Source: CAWAPD01 sp963783865 (lineage in GTDB: Bacteria > Actinomycetota > Thermoleophilia > UBA2241). Taken from it: DNA of 64,000 nucleotides. The position numbers and the translations under genes were made by a program. The stretch spans positions 310,001 through 374,000 of the forward strand of contig CAWAPD010000001.1 of NCBI GenBank assembly GCA_963783865.1, read 5' to 3'. The stretch's first letter is position 1; every line of letters starts with the position of its first letter. This document shows positions 31,658 to 40,877 of the stretch, one piece after another. The notes below the pieces were generated by a model. That model ran no database searches, was not told the DNA's origin, and saw only the letters and a list, made by a program, of their open reading frames with translations.

Positions 31658-32295
31658 CACTCGGTCGGCGCCTGCGGGGCCGGGCGCGACCGGCCCCGCC
31701 GGCGCCTCACCACGACCCACACGATCAGCGCCACGATCGCCACGACGACCGCGTAGTCCAGGTAGTGCAACTGCGTGCGGACGTTCTCCCAGTTGTCGCC
31801 GAGCTTGACGCCGGCGAAGGTGAGCAGGATCACCCAGGGCACGCAGCCGAGGACGGTGTAGAGGGTGAACTTCCAGAACGGCATCTTCGCGAACCCCGCC
31901 GGCAACGAGATGAACGTGCGCACGATCGGCAGCATGCGGCAGAAGAACACGGTCGCCGGCCCGTACTTGCCGAACCACCTGTGGGCGGTGTCGAGGTGGT
32001 GCTGGCGCAAGAGGACGTACCTGCCGTAGCGGCGCACGAACGGTTCGCCGCCGTAGTACCCGACGGCGTACGCGATCCACGAGCCGACGAGGTTGCCGGC
32101 CACGCCGGCGATCACGACGCCGACGAACGGGAGGTCGTGCTGGCTCACCGCGAACCCGGCGAACGGCATCGTCGCCTCGCTGGGGATGGGGATGCAGGCG
32201 CTCTCGAGCACCATGAGCACGAAGACGGCGGGCAGGCCCCAGTCACCGATCAGCGTGGTGCACCAGGTGACGACGGGATCGACGATGTGCAGCAT
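31657..32295 (-). CDS. DedA-family membrane protein
   Basis: 212 residues with four to five hydrophobic segments and the SNARE-associated/DedA signature: LESACIPIPSEATMPFAGF near the N-terminus, GNLVGSWIAYAVGYYGG, and FFCRMLPIVRTFISLPAG with the conserved Arg. DedA proteins include undecaprenyl-phosphate and phospholipid flippases, which would fit the neighbouring glycan genes, but the partner is not provable here. The C-terminus is Arg/Pro-rich and encoded by an imperfect hairpin (about 31667-31706). It precedes thrB with an overlapping stop. Confidence 0.85.
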   Translation of the reverse strand: MLHIVDPVVTWCTTLIGDWGLPAVFVLMVLESACIPIPSEATMPFAGFAVSQHDLPFVGVVIAGVAGNLVGSWIAYAVGYYGGEPFVRRYGRYVLLRQHHLDTAHRWFGKYGPATVFFCRMLPIVRTFISLPAGFAKMPFWKFTLYTVLGCVPWVILLTFAGVKLGDNWENVRTQLHYLDYAVVVAIVALIVWVVVRRRRGRSRPAPQAPTE

Positions 32296-32448
32296 GGGCG
32301 CCACCTTACCACAGCCTCGGCGCGGGCCCTGCCGCGCATGGCCCGCCCGTCCGGAAGGCCGCCGGCCATGCTTTGGTGTAGGCTCACGGGACTGCGCCCG
32401 CAGGCATAGACCCGCGCGCGCGAGTCCCGGACGTGGAGGTGCGTGAGC

Positions 32449-33546
32449 GTGGCGATCGGCTTGATGGACATCGGAGGCCAGTTCGGCGAGGTGCGCGAGG
32501 CGGCCGAGAAGGCCGTGCTCGAGGTGGTGCGCGGCGGCCAGTTCATCCTGGGGCCCAACGTCAAGGCCTTCGAGGCCGAGACGGCGGCGTACCTTGGCAC
32601 GACGGCCTCGGTCGGCGTGGCCAACGGGACCGACGGCCTGACCATCGCGCTGCGCGCTCTGGGCATCGGTGCGGGCGACGAGGTCGTCACCACGCCGTTC
32701 ACCTTCTACGCCACCGTCGAGGCCATCGTCCAGGCCGGCGCCCGCCCGGTGTTCGTCGACATCGAGCCCGACACGCTCAACATCGACCCCGGCCGGATCG
32801 CCGCGGCGGTGACCGGCAGGACGAAGGCCGTCATGCCGGTCGACCTGTTCGGCCTGCCGGCCGACGCCGATGCGGTCGCCGCGGTGGCGAAGGCTCACGG
32901 GCTGGCCGTGGTCGAGGACGCCTGCCAGGCCTTCGGTGCCAGCTACAAGGGACGCAAGGCGGGCGCGCTGGGCGACCTCGCCGTGTTCAGCTTCTTCCCC
33001 ACCAAGAACCTCGGCGCCTACGGCGACGGTGGCTTGGTGACCGGCCACGACGGCGAGGTCGTTGAGCGCGCCCGCATGCTGCGCTTCCACGGCAGCAAGG
33101 ACAAGAAGACCTTCGACCTCATCGGCTTCAACTCGCGCCTCGACGAGATGCAGGCGGCGGTCCTGCGCGTGAACATGCAGCGGGTGGACGACTGGAACCG
33201 GCGCCGGCAGCAGGTGGCGTCGTGGTACGACGCCCATCTGCCGGCGCCGGTCGTGCGCCCGGCCGTGCCCGACGGCTCCACCCACGTGTACCACCTCTAC
33301 GTGGCGCGCTCGCCCCGGCGCGACGCGATCGCGGCGGCGCTGAAGGCGCAGGAGATCGCCAGCGCGAGCTACTACGTCACCCCGATGCACCTGCAGCCCG
33401 CGTTCGCCTCCCTCGGCCACAAGCCCGGCGACTTCCCGGTCACCGAGCGAGCGGCCGCCGAGAACCTCGCCCTGCCCATGCACCCGAACCTGACCGAGGA
33501 CCAGGTCGAGACCATCGCCGGCGCCGTGGCGAGCGCGCTGGACTGA
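32449..33546 (+). CDS. DegT/DnrJ/EryC1/StrS-family PLP sugar aminotransferase
   Basis: About 365 residues. The internal aldimine lysine is Lys186 in FSFFPTKNLGAYGDGG, and VANGTDGLTIALRALGIG, TPFTFYATVEAI and EDACQAFGASYKGRKAG are classic for the family. It transaminates a keto-sugar nucleotide in the synthesis of amino sugars. GTG 32449 is preferred because GGAGGT lies 8 nt upstream; GTG 32443 is also in frame but only 2 nt from it. A -10 like TAGGCT (32379-32384) and a 7-bp repeat (CGGGACT/AGTCCCG) lie in the upstream region. First gene of the first glycan cluster. Confidence 0.9.
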   Translation: MAIGLMDIGGQFGEVREAAEKAVLEVVRGGQFILGPNVKAFEAETAAYLGTTASVGVANGTDGLTIALRALGIGAGDEVVTTPFTFYATVEAIVQAGARPVFVDIEPDTLNIDPGRIAAAVTGRTKAVMPVDLFGLPADADAVAAVAKAHGLAVVEDACQAFGASYKGRKAGALGDLAVFSFFPTKNLGAYGDGGLVTGHDGEVVERARMLRFHGSKDKKTFDLIGFNSRLDEMQAAVLRVNMQRVDDWNRRRQQVASWYDAHLPAPVVRPAVPDGSTHVYHLYVARSPRRDAIAAALKAQEIASASYYVTPMHLQPAFASLGHKPGDFPVTERAAAENLALPMHPNLTEDQVETIAGAVASALD

Positions 33547-33549
33547 CGC

Positions 33550-34596
33550 GTGCGGGTCTGGATCGACATCACCAACTCGCCGCACGTCCTGTTCTTCGCG
33601 CCGATCATCCGGCGCCTCGAAGACCAGGGCCACACGGTGACGGTGACGGCCCGCAAGTACGCCCAGACCGAGCAGCTGCTGGCCCGCTACGGCCTGGCGG
33701 CTGTGATCACGGGCCAGCACGCCGGCAAGAGCGTGCCGGCCAAGGCGATCGGCCTGGTGAACCGCTCGACCCACCTGATCGCCCAGGCGAGGGGGGCGAA
33801 GTTCAACGTCGCCGTCGGGCACAACTCGAACGACCTGGCGGTCGCCGCCTGGACGCTCGGCATCCCGCAGGTGACGATGTTCGACTACGAGTACGCCGCC
33901 GCCTCGCACCACCTCAACGTGCGCCTCGTCGACGAGGTCATCGTGCCCGACGCGATCCCGCTCTCGCGCCTGGCGCCCTACGGGGCGAAGGCCGACAAGG
34001 TCTTCCGCTATCCGGGGCTCAAGGAGGAGTACTACCTCTACGACTTCCAGCCCGACCCGGGGGTCCTCGAGCAGCTCGGGATCACCGACAAGCGCAAGGT
34101 GGTCGGCGTGCTGCGCACGGCGCCGCACGTGACCATGTACCACCGCCACGAGAACCCGCTGTTCGACCAGGTCGTGAACGATCTGGCGGCCAAGCGGAAC
34201 CTCATCCTTGTGATCATCCCGCGCACAGAGGAGCAGCGCCGGCACTACGGCGCGCTCGGGCTCGACGACGTCGTCGTGCCCGAGCGCGCCGTCGACGGCC
34301 TCAGCCTGATCGCGGCGGCCGACTTCGTGATCGGGGCCGGCGGCACGATGAACCGCGAAGCGGTCGCCCTCGGCACGCCCGCCTACACGATGTTCGCCGG
34401 CCGCCTGGGCGCCGTCGACGAGCGCCTGATCAGCGAGGGCCGGCTGCACCGCGCGTACGCGGCGGACGACGTCGCGGTCAAGAAGAAGAGCCGCCGCACC
34501 GTCGTCGCCGAGCCGCGCGACCCGCAGCTGTTCGTCGACGAGATCCTGGCCGTGGCTCGCCGCCGCTGGTCTCGAGGGCGCGGCCCGGTGCTATGA
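33550..34596 (+). CDS. DUF354 family protein (GT-B-like, predicted glycosyltransferase)
   Basis: 348 residues. MRVWIDITNSPHVLFFAPII is the family opening, with HNSNDLAVAAWTLGIPQVTMFDYEYA in two parts, VGVLRTAPHVTMYH, and a C-terminal IGAGGTMNREAVALGTPAY that resembles the nucleotide-sugar-binding region of GT-B enzymes. DUF354 proteins are found in archaeal and bacterial surface-polysaccharide loci. GTG 33550 starts three bases after the aminotransferase stop. Catalysis has not been shown for close relatives that I can name. Confidence 0.8.
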   Translation: MRVWIDITNSPHVLFFAPIIRRLEDQGHTVTVTARKYAQTEQLLARYGLAAVITGQHAGKSVPAKAIGLVNRSTHLIAQARGAKFNVAVGHNSNDLAVAAWTLGIPQVTMFDYEYAAASHHLNVRLVDEVIVPDAIPLSRLAPYGAKADKVFRYPGLKEEYYLYDFQPDPGVLEQLGITDKRKVVGVLRTAPHVTMYHRHENPLFDQVVNDLAAKRNLILVIIPRTEEQRRHYGALGLDDVVVPERAVDGLSLIAAADFVIGAGGTMNREAVALGTPAYTMFAGRLGAVDERLISEGRLHRAYAADDVAVKKKSRRTVVAEPRDPQLFVDEILAVARRRWSRGRGPVL

Positions 34597-34597
34597 T
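34592..34597 (+). promoter_or_regulatory. Possible internal -10 box TATGAT before the CapD-type gene
   Basis: TATGAT lies at the end of the DUF354 gene. A start near 34604 would give a leader of about 60 nt for the next gene. No clear -35. Confidence 0.35.
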
Positions 34598-34666
34598 GCG
34601 CAGGCGCGACAAGGCGCAGGCGCCGCTCGGCGTCCCCACCCCCCGCCGGCGGGACCCGGCTCAGCC

Positions 34667-36586
34667 ATGAGAGACCGCCTCTTCGTCAGCCGTCATCGGC
34701 TCTGGCAGATCGGCATCGACGCCGTCCTGGTGTCGCTGGCTCTGGCGCTGGCGTACGTCCTGCGCTTCGACTTCGACGTGCCGCGCCAGTACGTCCACCA
34801 GTTCCTGTACGTGTGGGGCCCGGTCGTCGCCATCGAGCTCGTCGTCTACATGCTCTTCGGCCTCTACAACAAGTACTGGCGCTACTCGGGCGTGGCCGAC
34901 CTGTGGAGCGTGTTCATGGCCACCCTGGCCGCCGCCTTCGCGGCGTTCGCGGCGGCCGAGATCGTCAGCATGCGGCTGCAGCCCGACATCTACGGCCGCT
35001 ACGACAACGTCATCACCGCCATCTACCTGCCGGTGTCGGTCGCCCTGCTCAACTGGGTGCTCGCGCTCGGGCTCATGGGCGGCGCCCGCCTGGCCGCCCG
35101 CATGTGGTGGGAGCGGCCCTGGCGGCAGGACCTGGCGCGCGACCGCAAGAAGGTGCTGATCGTGGGCGCCGGCGATGCCGGTGAGCTGGTCGCGCGCGAG
35201 ATGCTCAAGACCCAGCAGATCCGCTACCGGCCCGTCGGCTTCGTCGACGACGACCCCAAGAAGAAGAACCTGCGCATCCACAACGTCCGCGTGGTCGGCT
35301 CGACCAAGTACCTGCCGGCGCTGGTCGAAGAGTACTCGGTCGACCAGGTGATCATCGCCATGCCCTCGGTCGGCGGCCGTGTGATCGAGCAGATCGCTCT
35401 GCAGTGCAAGAAGGCGAACGTGCCGGTCAAGACGCTGCCCGGCGTCTACGAGCTGATCAAGGGCTCGGTCACGATCGAGCAGCTGCGCGAGGTCCAGGTC
35501 GAGGACATCCTCGGCCGGCCCGAGGTCGTCGTCGACTACAACAGCCTCAGCGGCTACGTGGACGACCGCGTCGTGCTGGTGACCGGCGCCGGCGGCTCGA
35601 TCGGCTCCGAGCTCTGCCGCCAGATCGCGGCGATGGGGCCGCAGACGCTGATCATGGTCGACCACTCCGAGGCGGCGCTGTTCGCGATCCAGCACGAGCT
35701 CGAGACCGAGCGCCACTTCACCGCGCTCCGTCCGATGCTGATCGACGTCAAGGACCGCCGCAAGCTGCGTGAGCTGTTCTCGGCCCACCGGCCGGCCGTC
35801 GTCTTCCACGCCGCCGCCTACAAGCACGTGCCGATGATGCAGGACAACCCGGCCGAGGCGCTCGAGAACAACACGTTCGCCACGCTCGGTCTCGTCGAGC
35901 AGGCCGTACGCTTCGGCGCCGAGCGCGTGGTGTTCATCTCGACCGACAAGGCGGTCGAGCCCGGGACGGTGATGGGGCTCTCCAAGGCGCTCTGCGAGCG
36001 CATCGTCGAGACCCTTGCCCGCTCGGCCGACGAGACCAAGCTGATGACCGTCCGCTTCGGCAACGTGCTGGGGTCGAGCGGCAGCGTCGTGCCGATCTTC
36101 AAGCGCCAGATCGCCGCCGGCGGCCCGGTCACGGTCACCGACCCAGAGATGACGCGCTTCTTCATGACCATCCCCGAGGCGGTGCGCCTCGTGCTGCAGG
36201 CAGGGCGCATGGGCAGCGGCGGCGAGATCTTCGTGCTCGACATGGGCGAGCCCGTGAAGATCGTCGACCTGGCGCGCGAGATGATCAAGCTGTCGGGGCT
36301 CGAGCCGGACCGCGACATCCAGCTCGAGTTCACCGGCGTCCGGCCCGGCGAGAAGCTCCACGAGAAGCTGTTCAACGACGCCGAGAAGGTCGTCACCACC
36401 TCACACCCGAAGATCGCCATGGCCGTGCGCCGCCCGCTCCCGCGCCCCTACCTCAAGCAGGAGCTGGAGCGCATCACGACCGCGTTGAACGACCACGACG
36501 TCCAGGCGGCGCTGGCGATCGCCGACCGGATCGTCCGGCTCGAGCCGGGCGACGTCGAGGCGATCGCCAGCGCCGCGGAGCAGTAG
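34667..36586 (+). CDS. CapD/WbpM-type membrane nucleotide-sugar 4,6-dehydratase/epimerase
   Basis: 639 residues. Four N-terminal membrane helices (about residues 10-145), a first Rossmann domain starting KKVLIVGAGDAGELVAREM (about 161-180), and a second, catalytic SDR-type domain starting VLVTGAGGSIGSELCRQI (about 302-320). FISTDKAVEPGTVMGLSKA (about 424-442) holds the family's catalytic residues. Such enzymes (WbpM, FlmA, PglF) convert UDP-GlcNAc to a 4-keto-6-deoxy sugar. This is just the substrate for the DegT-type aminotransferase two genes upstream, so the cluster probably makes a 4-amino-4,6-dideoxy or related sugar. Confidence 0.9.
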   Translation: MRDRLFVSRHRLWQIGIDAVLVSLALALAYVLRFDFDVPRQYVHQFLYVWGPVVAIELVVYMLFGLYNKYWRYSGVADLWSVFMATLAAAFAAFAAAEIVSMRLQPDIYGRYDNVITAIYLPVSVALLNWVLALGLMGGARLAARMWWERPWRQDLARDRKKVLIVGAGDAGELVAREMLKTQQIRYRPVGFVDDDPKKKNLRIHNVRVVGSTKYLPALVEEYSVDQVIIAMPSVGGRVIEQIALQCKKANVPVKTLPGVYELIKGSVTIEQLREVQVEDILGRPEVVVDYNSLSGYVDDRVVLVTGAGGSIGSELCRQIAAMGPQTLIMVDHSEAALFAIQHELETERHFTALRPMLIDVKDRRKLRELFSAHRPAVVFHAAAYKHVPMMQDNPAEALENNTFATLGLVEQAVRFGAERVVFISTDKAVEPGTVMGLSKALCERIVETLARSADETKLMTVRFGNVLGSSGSVVPIFKRQIAAGGPVTVTDPEMTRFFMTIPEAVRLVLQAGRMGSGGEIFVLDMGEPVKIVDLAREMIKLSGLEPDRDIQLEFTGVRPGEKLHEKLFNDAEKVVTTSHPKIAMAVRRPLPRPYLKQELERITTALNDHDVQAALAIADRIVRLEPGDVEAIASAAEQ

Positions 36587-36648
36587 GGACGGCGCTGGGC
36601 GCACTGCTCGCAGTCCGGGTCGGCCTGACGGGCCTGCTCGTCACCTTC

Positions 36649-38301
36649 TTGCCACTGTGGCTGGGCCGGCCGCGAGGGGCTCTTTGGCGGCGGCTTCTCT
36701 TCTGCCTCTCCGTGGCCTTCACGGGCCTGACCGTCGCGGCCGGCCTCCTGGCCGTGCGCCACACCTCGGGCCGCCTGGCCAAGCTGCACGTCACGCCGCA
36801 TCCCCAGCTGCTCGTGCTCGCCGCCGGCGCGGTCGTGGTGCTGGCCGCCATGGTCTGGCTCGCCTACCGCTACCCGCAGTGGGCCGTCCCCGTCCTGGTC
36901 GTGCTCATGCCGCTGCGCGTACCGGTGCCGCTCGGCGGCGGCGCCGGCAACCTCCTCGTGCCCTTCTACCTCGTGATCCTGGCGGTCACGCTGGCCGAGC
37001 TGGTCGTGCGCGACCGGCTGCGGCAGCCGCCCGAGGAGCGGGTCGACCCCGTGCGCATCGCCCTGGCCGTGATCATCGCCCTGGGCGTCGTCTCGACGTG
37101 GTGGGTCGGCCTGCACTACACCGAGCACACCCGGGCCGTCGGCTACGCCCTGATCAAGCTGTTCGCCTTCTACTTCCCGTTCGCCGTCGCCTACTGGGCG
37201 ATCTACCGCTACACGAGCTCCCGGCAGCAGCTCATCCGCCTGCTGACTGCATTCGTCGGCGCCGGCGTGGTCCTCGGCCTGATCGGCATCGTCCAGTATC
37301 CGACGCACTGGGTGATCGTGAACCGGTCGGGGATCCTCCACGAGCAGCAGATGCGGCACGCCTTCCGGGTCAACTCGCTGTTCTGGGACCCCAACATCTT
37401 CGGCCGCTACATGGCGCTGTGCGTCGTCTGCGCCATCGGCCTGTTCCTGTGGTCGCGGTACGGGGGCGAAGGCGACGTGGGCGTCTGGCGGCGGCGGCAA
37501 GGGCTCGCCCTCGCCGCCGCCGCCATCTGCCTCGTCGCCTTCGCCCTCACCTTCTCGCGATCGAGCCTGGGAGCGCTGCTCATCGGCGCCCTCGTGCTCG
37601 AGATGGCGTTCCTCGGGCGCAAGAAGGGGCTGATCGCCGTCGTCGCCACGGTCGTGCTGATCGGCGTCGGCATGGTCGGCATCACCGAGATCCGCCACAC
37701 CCGCAACTTCGGGCAGAAGCTGACGACGACCTACGGGCTGAACAAGCTCACCGGCGGCCGCTACTTCCTGGTCAGGGCGGGCTACCGGATGTTCCGCAAG
37801 GAGCCCCTGTACGGCGTCGGCTTGGGCGGGTTCCCGCTGGCGTTCCCCGCGTTCCGCACCTCGCACGCGGCCGTCATCACGCTCACCGAGAGCCACACCA
37901 CCCCCGTCACCATGGCGGCCGAGGAGGGCGTCTGGGGCATCGCCGCCTACGTCGGGCTGCTGGCCGTCTTCTTCGGGACGACGCTGCGCAAGCGCCTCTT
38001 CGGAGGCGAGCGCCGCCTCTACCTGCTCCAGGCGGCGATCGTCAGCTCCGTGCTGATCGTCATCGTGCACAGCCTCTCCTACAACGCCTTCTTCGAAGAC
38101 CCGCTGGTGTGGCTGTTCCTCGCCCTCGGCTCGGCCGTGGCGACGCGCATCGCCGTGGGGGCGCGGCGCGGCTACGCCGGCGCGGCGGTCGCGGCGCCTG
38201 AGGCGCCGGACCCCGCCGCGCCGGCGCGGAACGCCGCGCCGACCGCTCCCGAGGCAGAGGCGGAGCCCGAAGCGTCCGTCGCCGTCACGCCGCCGTCGTG
38301 A
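36649..38301 (+). CDS. O-antigen ligase/polymerase (Wzy/WaaL-like) membrane protein
   Basis: At least 550 residues with about 12 hydrophobic segments. The large loop and the helix containing LVRAGYRMFRKEPLYGVGLGGF match the O-antigen ligase domain, and a lone VRIALAVIIALGVVSTWW block precedes it. TTG 36649 is the first clear start, but the frame is open upstream to the previous stop and encodes another hydrophobic stretch (about 36589-36648), so the true start may be a CTG or GTG nearer the capD stop. The Ala/Pro/Glu-rich C-terminal tail holds a cruciform-like repeat (38175-38226). It joins or transfers glycan repeats on the outer face. Confidence 0.8.
   Translation: MPLWLGRPRGALWRRLLFCLSVAFTGLTVAAGLLAVRHTSGRLAKLHVTPHPQLLVLAAGAVVVLAAMVWLAYRYPQWAVPVLVVLMPLRVPVPLGGGAGNLLVPFYLVILAVTLAELVVRDRLRQPPEERVDPVRIALAVIIALGVVSTWWVGLHYTEHTRAVGYALIKLFAFYFPFAVAYWAIYRYTSSRQQLIRLLTAFVGAGVVLGLIGIVQYPTHWVIVNRSGILHEQQMRHAFRVNSLFWDPNIFGRYMALCVVCAIGLFLWSRYGGEGDVGVWRRRQGLALAAAAICLVAFALTFSRSSLGALLIGALVLEMAFLGRKKGLIAVVATVVLIGVGMVGITEIRHTRNFGQKLTTTYGLNKLTGGRYFLVRAGYRMFRKEPLYGVGLGGFPLAFPAFRTSHAAVITLTESHTTPVTMAAEEGVWGIAAYVGLLAVFFGTTLRKRLFGGERRLYLLQAAIVSSVLIVIVHSLSYNAFFEDPLVWLFLALGSAVATRIAVGARRGYAGAAVAAPEAPDPAAPARNAAPTAPEAEAEPEASVAVTPPS
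38175..38226. repeat. Nested inverted repeat in the tail of the first O-antigen ligase gene
   Basis: Outer 14-bp arms 38175-38188 and 38213-38226; inner 7-bp stem 38192-38198 with 38202-38208 around TGA. All pairs are perfect. Encodes the low-complexity Ala/Pro tail. Confidence 0.75.
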
Positions 38302-38355
38302 CCGCCGCGCCCCCCGCGCGGTATGCTTGAGACCCCCGACCCTCCGGAGAGCCGC

Positions 38356-39288
38356 ATGCCAGCCGATCAGACCGCGACCGCTGCGCCGTACGCGCCCGGC
38401 TCCGTCTACGCCGCCGTCGAAGAGGCGGCCAAGCAGGCCTACATCCGCGCCCTCAAGGTGCTGCCGCCCGACCTCAAGGAGGCCTTGCGGCGCGCCGACG
38501 AGACCGAGACCGATCCGACCGGGCGCAACTTCCTCGACATCATGCTCGCCAACATCGACGTGGCCGAGCGTGACGACAACCTCGTCTGCCAGGACACCGG
38601 CACGGTCGTCTTCTGGCTCGAGGTCGGGGAGGAGTGCCCGCTCAACCTCGCCCGGGTGACGGCCGCCATCAAGAAGGGCACCGAGCGCGCCACGCTCGAG
38701 TACCCGCTGCGGCCCAACGCCGTCCACCCCGTGACCCGCACGAACACGATGACCAACACCGGCCGCCACCTGCCGGCGATGCACTACGAGTTCGTCGCCG
38801 GCCGCGACGACCTGCCCGCCGACGCCCTCAAGCTGCACTGCCTGCCCAAAGGCTCCGGCTCCGAGAACATGAGCTTCCTCAAGATGTTCATACCGGCCGA
38901 CGGGGTGAAGGCGGTCAAGCGGTTCGTGCTCGAGTGCATCGTGGATGCCGGCCCCAAGCCTTGCCCGCCGACCATCGTCGGCGTCGGCTTGGGCGGCAGC
39001 GCCGACCTCTGCGCGGCGCTGGCCAAGAAGGCGGTGCTGCGACCGCTGGGCACGCACAGCGACGATCCCGTGATCGCCGCCATCGAGGACGAGCTCGTCG
39101 CCGCCGCCAACGAGCTGGGCATCGGCCCGATGGGCCTGGGCGGCCGCACCACCGTGCTCGGCGTCAACATCGAGTACGCCCACACGCACATCACGCAGAA
39201 CCCCGTGGCCGTCAACCTGCAGTGCTGGGCCGCGCGCCGGGCCAGCGCCCTCGTCACGCCCACCGGCGACGTCGCCTACGGGTTCTGA
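38356..39288 (+). CDS. Fumarate hydratase class I / L-tartrate dehydratase type, alpha subunit (copy 1)
   Basis: 310 residues. [4Fe-4S]-dependent hydro-lyase alpha chain. LVCQDTGTVVFW carries a cluster Cys, LPKGSGSENMSFLKMF the substrate-binding region, PCPPTIVGVGLGGSADL another conserved Cys, and HTHITQNPVAVNLQCW the end. ATG 38356 follows GGAGAG by four bases; an ATG at 38323 is also in frame but would add 11 atypical residues. The beta subunit follows 13 nt downstream. The cluster makes the enzyme oxygen-sensitive in known relatives. It hydrates fumarate to malate, or dehydrates a related hydroxy acid. Confidence 0.9.
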   Translation: MPADQTATAAPYAPGSVYAAVEEAAKQAYIRALKVLPPDLKEALRRADETETDPTGRNFLDIMLANIDVAERDDNLVCQDTGTVVFWLEVGEECPLNLARVTAAIKKGTERATLEYPLRPNAVHPVTRTNTMTNTGRHLPAMHYEFVAGRDDLPADALKLHCLPKGSGSENMSFLKMFIPADGVKAVKRFVLECIVDAGPKPCPPTIVGVGLGGSADLCAALAKKAVLRPLGTHSDDPVIAAIEDELVAAANELGIGPMGLGGRTTVLGVNIEYAHTHITQNPVAVNLQCWAARRASALVTPTGDVAYGF

Positions 39289-39301
39289 GAGGGGAGACGA
39301 G

Positions 39302-39892
39302 ATGACCGACGAGACGAAGCTCACGTTCCCCATCGACGACCTCGACGCCCTGCGCTCGCTGCAGGCGGGGCAGACGCTCCGCATCGACGGCCACGTGATC
39401 GGCATCCGCGACGCCACCCAGATCGCCATGTTCGACCGCGGCGAGAAGCCGCGGATGGACCTGCGCGGCTCGGTGCTGATCCACACCGCTCCCAACGTCC
39501 GCAAGCTCGGCCCCGGCCGCTACGAGAAGGTCTGCATCGGCACGACCACGAGCGCCCGCATGAACCGCTTCACGCGCGGGCTCATGGACCAGTACGGCGT
39601 GCGCGCCATCATCGGCAAGGGCGGCCTGCTGGCCGACTCGCTGCCGGTGCTGCAGGAGTTCGGCGGCGTGTACCTGGCGATCACCGGCGGGGCGGCGGCC
39701 CTCGAGACGACCCAGATCGAGGAGATCGAGGCGGTCGAGTTCGAGGAGCTCATGCCGGAGTGCCTGTGGAGGTTCCGGGTCAAGGATTTCGGGCCGCTGA
39801 TCGTCGCCATGGACGCGCACGGCACGAGCTTGTACGAGAGCATCCGCGACGGCGCGAAGGCGAAGCTCGACGAGCTGACGGCGCGGCTCTAG
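39302..39892 (+). CDS. Fumarate hydratase class I type, beta subunit (copy 1)
   Basis: 196 residues, the C-terminal part of two-subunit class I hydro-lyases. Conserved blocks are LTFPIDDLDALRSLQAG, IHTAPNVRKLG, CIGTTTSARMNRFTRGLM with a substrate-binding Arg/Thr patch, IIGKGGLLADS, GGVYLAITGGAAAL and PECLWRFRVKDFGPLIVAMD. AGGGGAGA lies just upstream of the ATG. It pairs with the alpha subunit before it. The first alpha-beta pair is separated from the second by a 70-nt gap. Confidence 0.9.
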   Translation: MTDETKLTFPIDDLDALRSLQAGQTLRIDGHVIGIRDATQIAMFDRGEKPRMDLRGSVLIHTAPNVRKLGPGRYEKVCIGTTTSARMNRFTRGLMDQYGVRAIIGKGGLLADSLPVLQEFGGVYLAITGGAAALETTQIEEIEAVEFEELMPECLWRFRVKDFGPLIVAMDAHGTSLYESIRDGAKAKLDELTARL

Positions 39893-39962
39893 GGTCCGTT
39901 TCCGCTTGCCCGCGTGACGGGTATCGTCGCACTGGCCGGAGCCACGACACTGGGGGTCCCAC

Positions 39963-40877
39963 ATGCCGCCGCGCCCACCCGCGGAGTTGCCCGCCTACCC
40001 GCCCGGCTCGCTCTTCGCCCGCGTCGAGGACGCCGTCGCGGCGACCTACGTCACGGCGCTCAAGGTCTTCCCGCCGGACCTGAAGGCCGCGATCGCCCGG
40101 GCACGCGAGACCGAGACGAACGACGGCGGCATCGACATCCTCGACGTGATGCTCGAGACGATCGACGTAGCGGAGCGCGACGACAACCTCGTGTGCCAGG
40201 ACACGGGCACGCTGGTGTACTGGGTCGAGGCGGGGTTCGACTCGCCCATCGACCTCGCGCGGGTCACGTCGGCGGTGAAACGGGGGACCGAGCGGGCGAC
40301 GCTCGACCACCCGCTGCGCTCGAACTCCGTGCACCCGCTGACGCGGCTCAACACCGGCACCAACACCGGCCGCCTCTATCCGGTCATGCACTACGAGTTC
40401 GTGCCCGGCGAGGACGTGACCGTCCACTGCATCCCGAAGGGCTCGGGCTGCGAGAACATGAGCTACCTCAAGATGCTCGTGCCGGCCGACGGCGTGCAGG
40501 GGATCAAGCGGTTCGTGCTCGAATGCATCGTCGAGTCGGGCGGCAAGCCGTGCCTGCCGAACGTGTGCGGCGTCGGCATCGGCGGGAGCGCCGACCTGGC
40601 GGCCACGCTCGCGAAGCGAGCGCTGCTGCGCCCGGTCGGCGCCCACAGCGACGACCCACTTGTGGCCGAGCTCGAAGACGAGCTCCTCGAGCTCGCCAAC
40701 GAGCTCGGCCTCGGCCCGATGGGCCTGGGCGGCAGCACGACCCTGTTCGCCGTCCACATCGAGCACGCCCACACGCACATCACCCAGAACCCCGTCTCGG
40801 TCTGCATGGAGTGCTGGAACGCGCGCCACGCCCGCTTCACGATCACGCCGCACGGCGAGGTGACCTATGGCTTCTGA
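39963..40877 (+). CDS. Fumarate hydratase class I type, alpha subunit (copy 2)
   Basis: 304 residues, clearly paralogous to copy 1 across its whole length (NLVCQDTGTLVYW, KGSGCENMSYLKML, GVGIGGSADLAATLAKRALL, HTHITQNPVSVCMECW). Differences include an extra Cys in the KGSG block (GSGCENMS against GSGSENMS) and PCLPN in place of PCPPT. The two pairs may therefore have different substrates, for example fumarate against tartrate, mesaconate or another 2-hydroxy acid. The only upstream ribosome-binding candidate is CTGGGGG. The stop overlaps the next gene by 11 nt. Confidence 0.9.
   Translation: MPPRPPAELPAYPPGSLFARVEDAVAATYVTALKVFPPDLKAAIARARETETNDGGIDILDVMLETIDVAERDDNLVCQDTGTLVYWVEAGFDSPIDLARVTSAVKRGTERATLDHPLRSNSVHPLTRLNTGTNTGRLYPVMHYEFVPGEDVTVHCIPKGSGCENMSYLKMLVPADGVQGIKRFVLECIVESGGKPCLPNVCGVGIGGSADLAATLAKRALLRPVGAHSDDPLVAELEDELLELANELGLGPMGLGGSTTLFAVHIEHAHTHITQNPVSVCMECWNARHARFTITPHGEVTYGF

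Noticed and set aside
32387..32429. Attenuator before the DegT aminotransferase gene
   Set aside because: The 7-bp repeat exists, but the only -10 candidate would start transcription inside its left arm, so the structure would not form fully in the mRNA.
36448..39504. Very long minus-strand frame across the first O-antigen ligase and fumarase alpha genes
   Set aside because: Spans two clear plus-strand genes, has no domain and has the composition of a codon-bias shadow.
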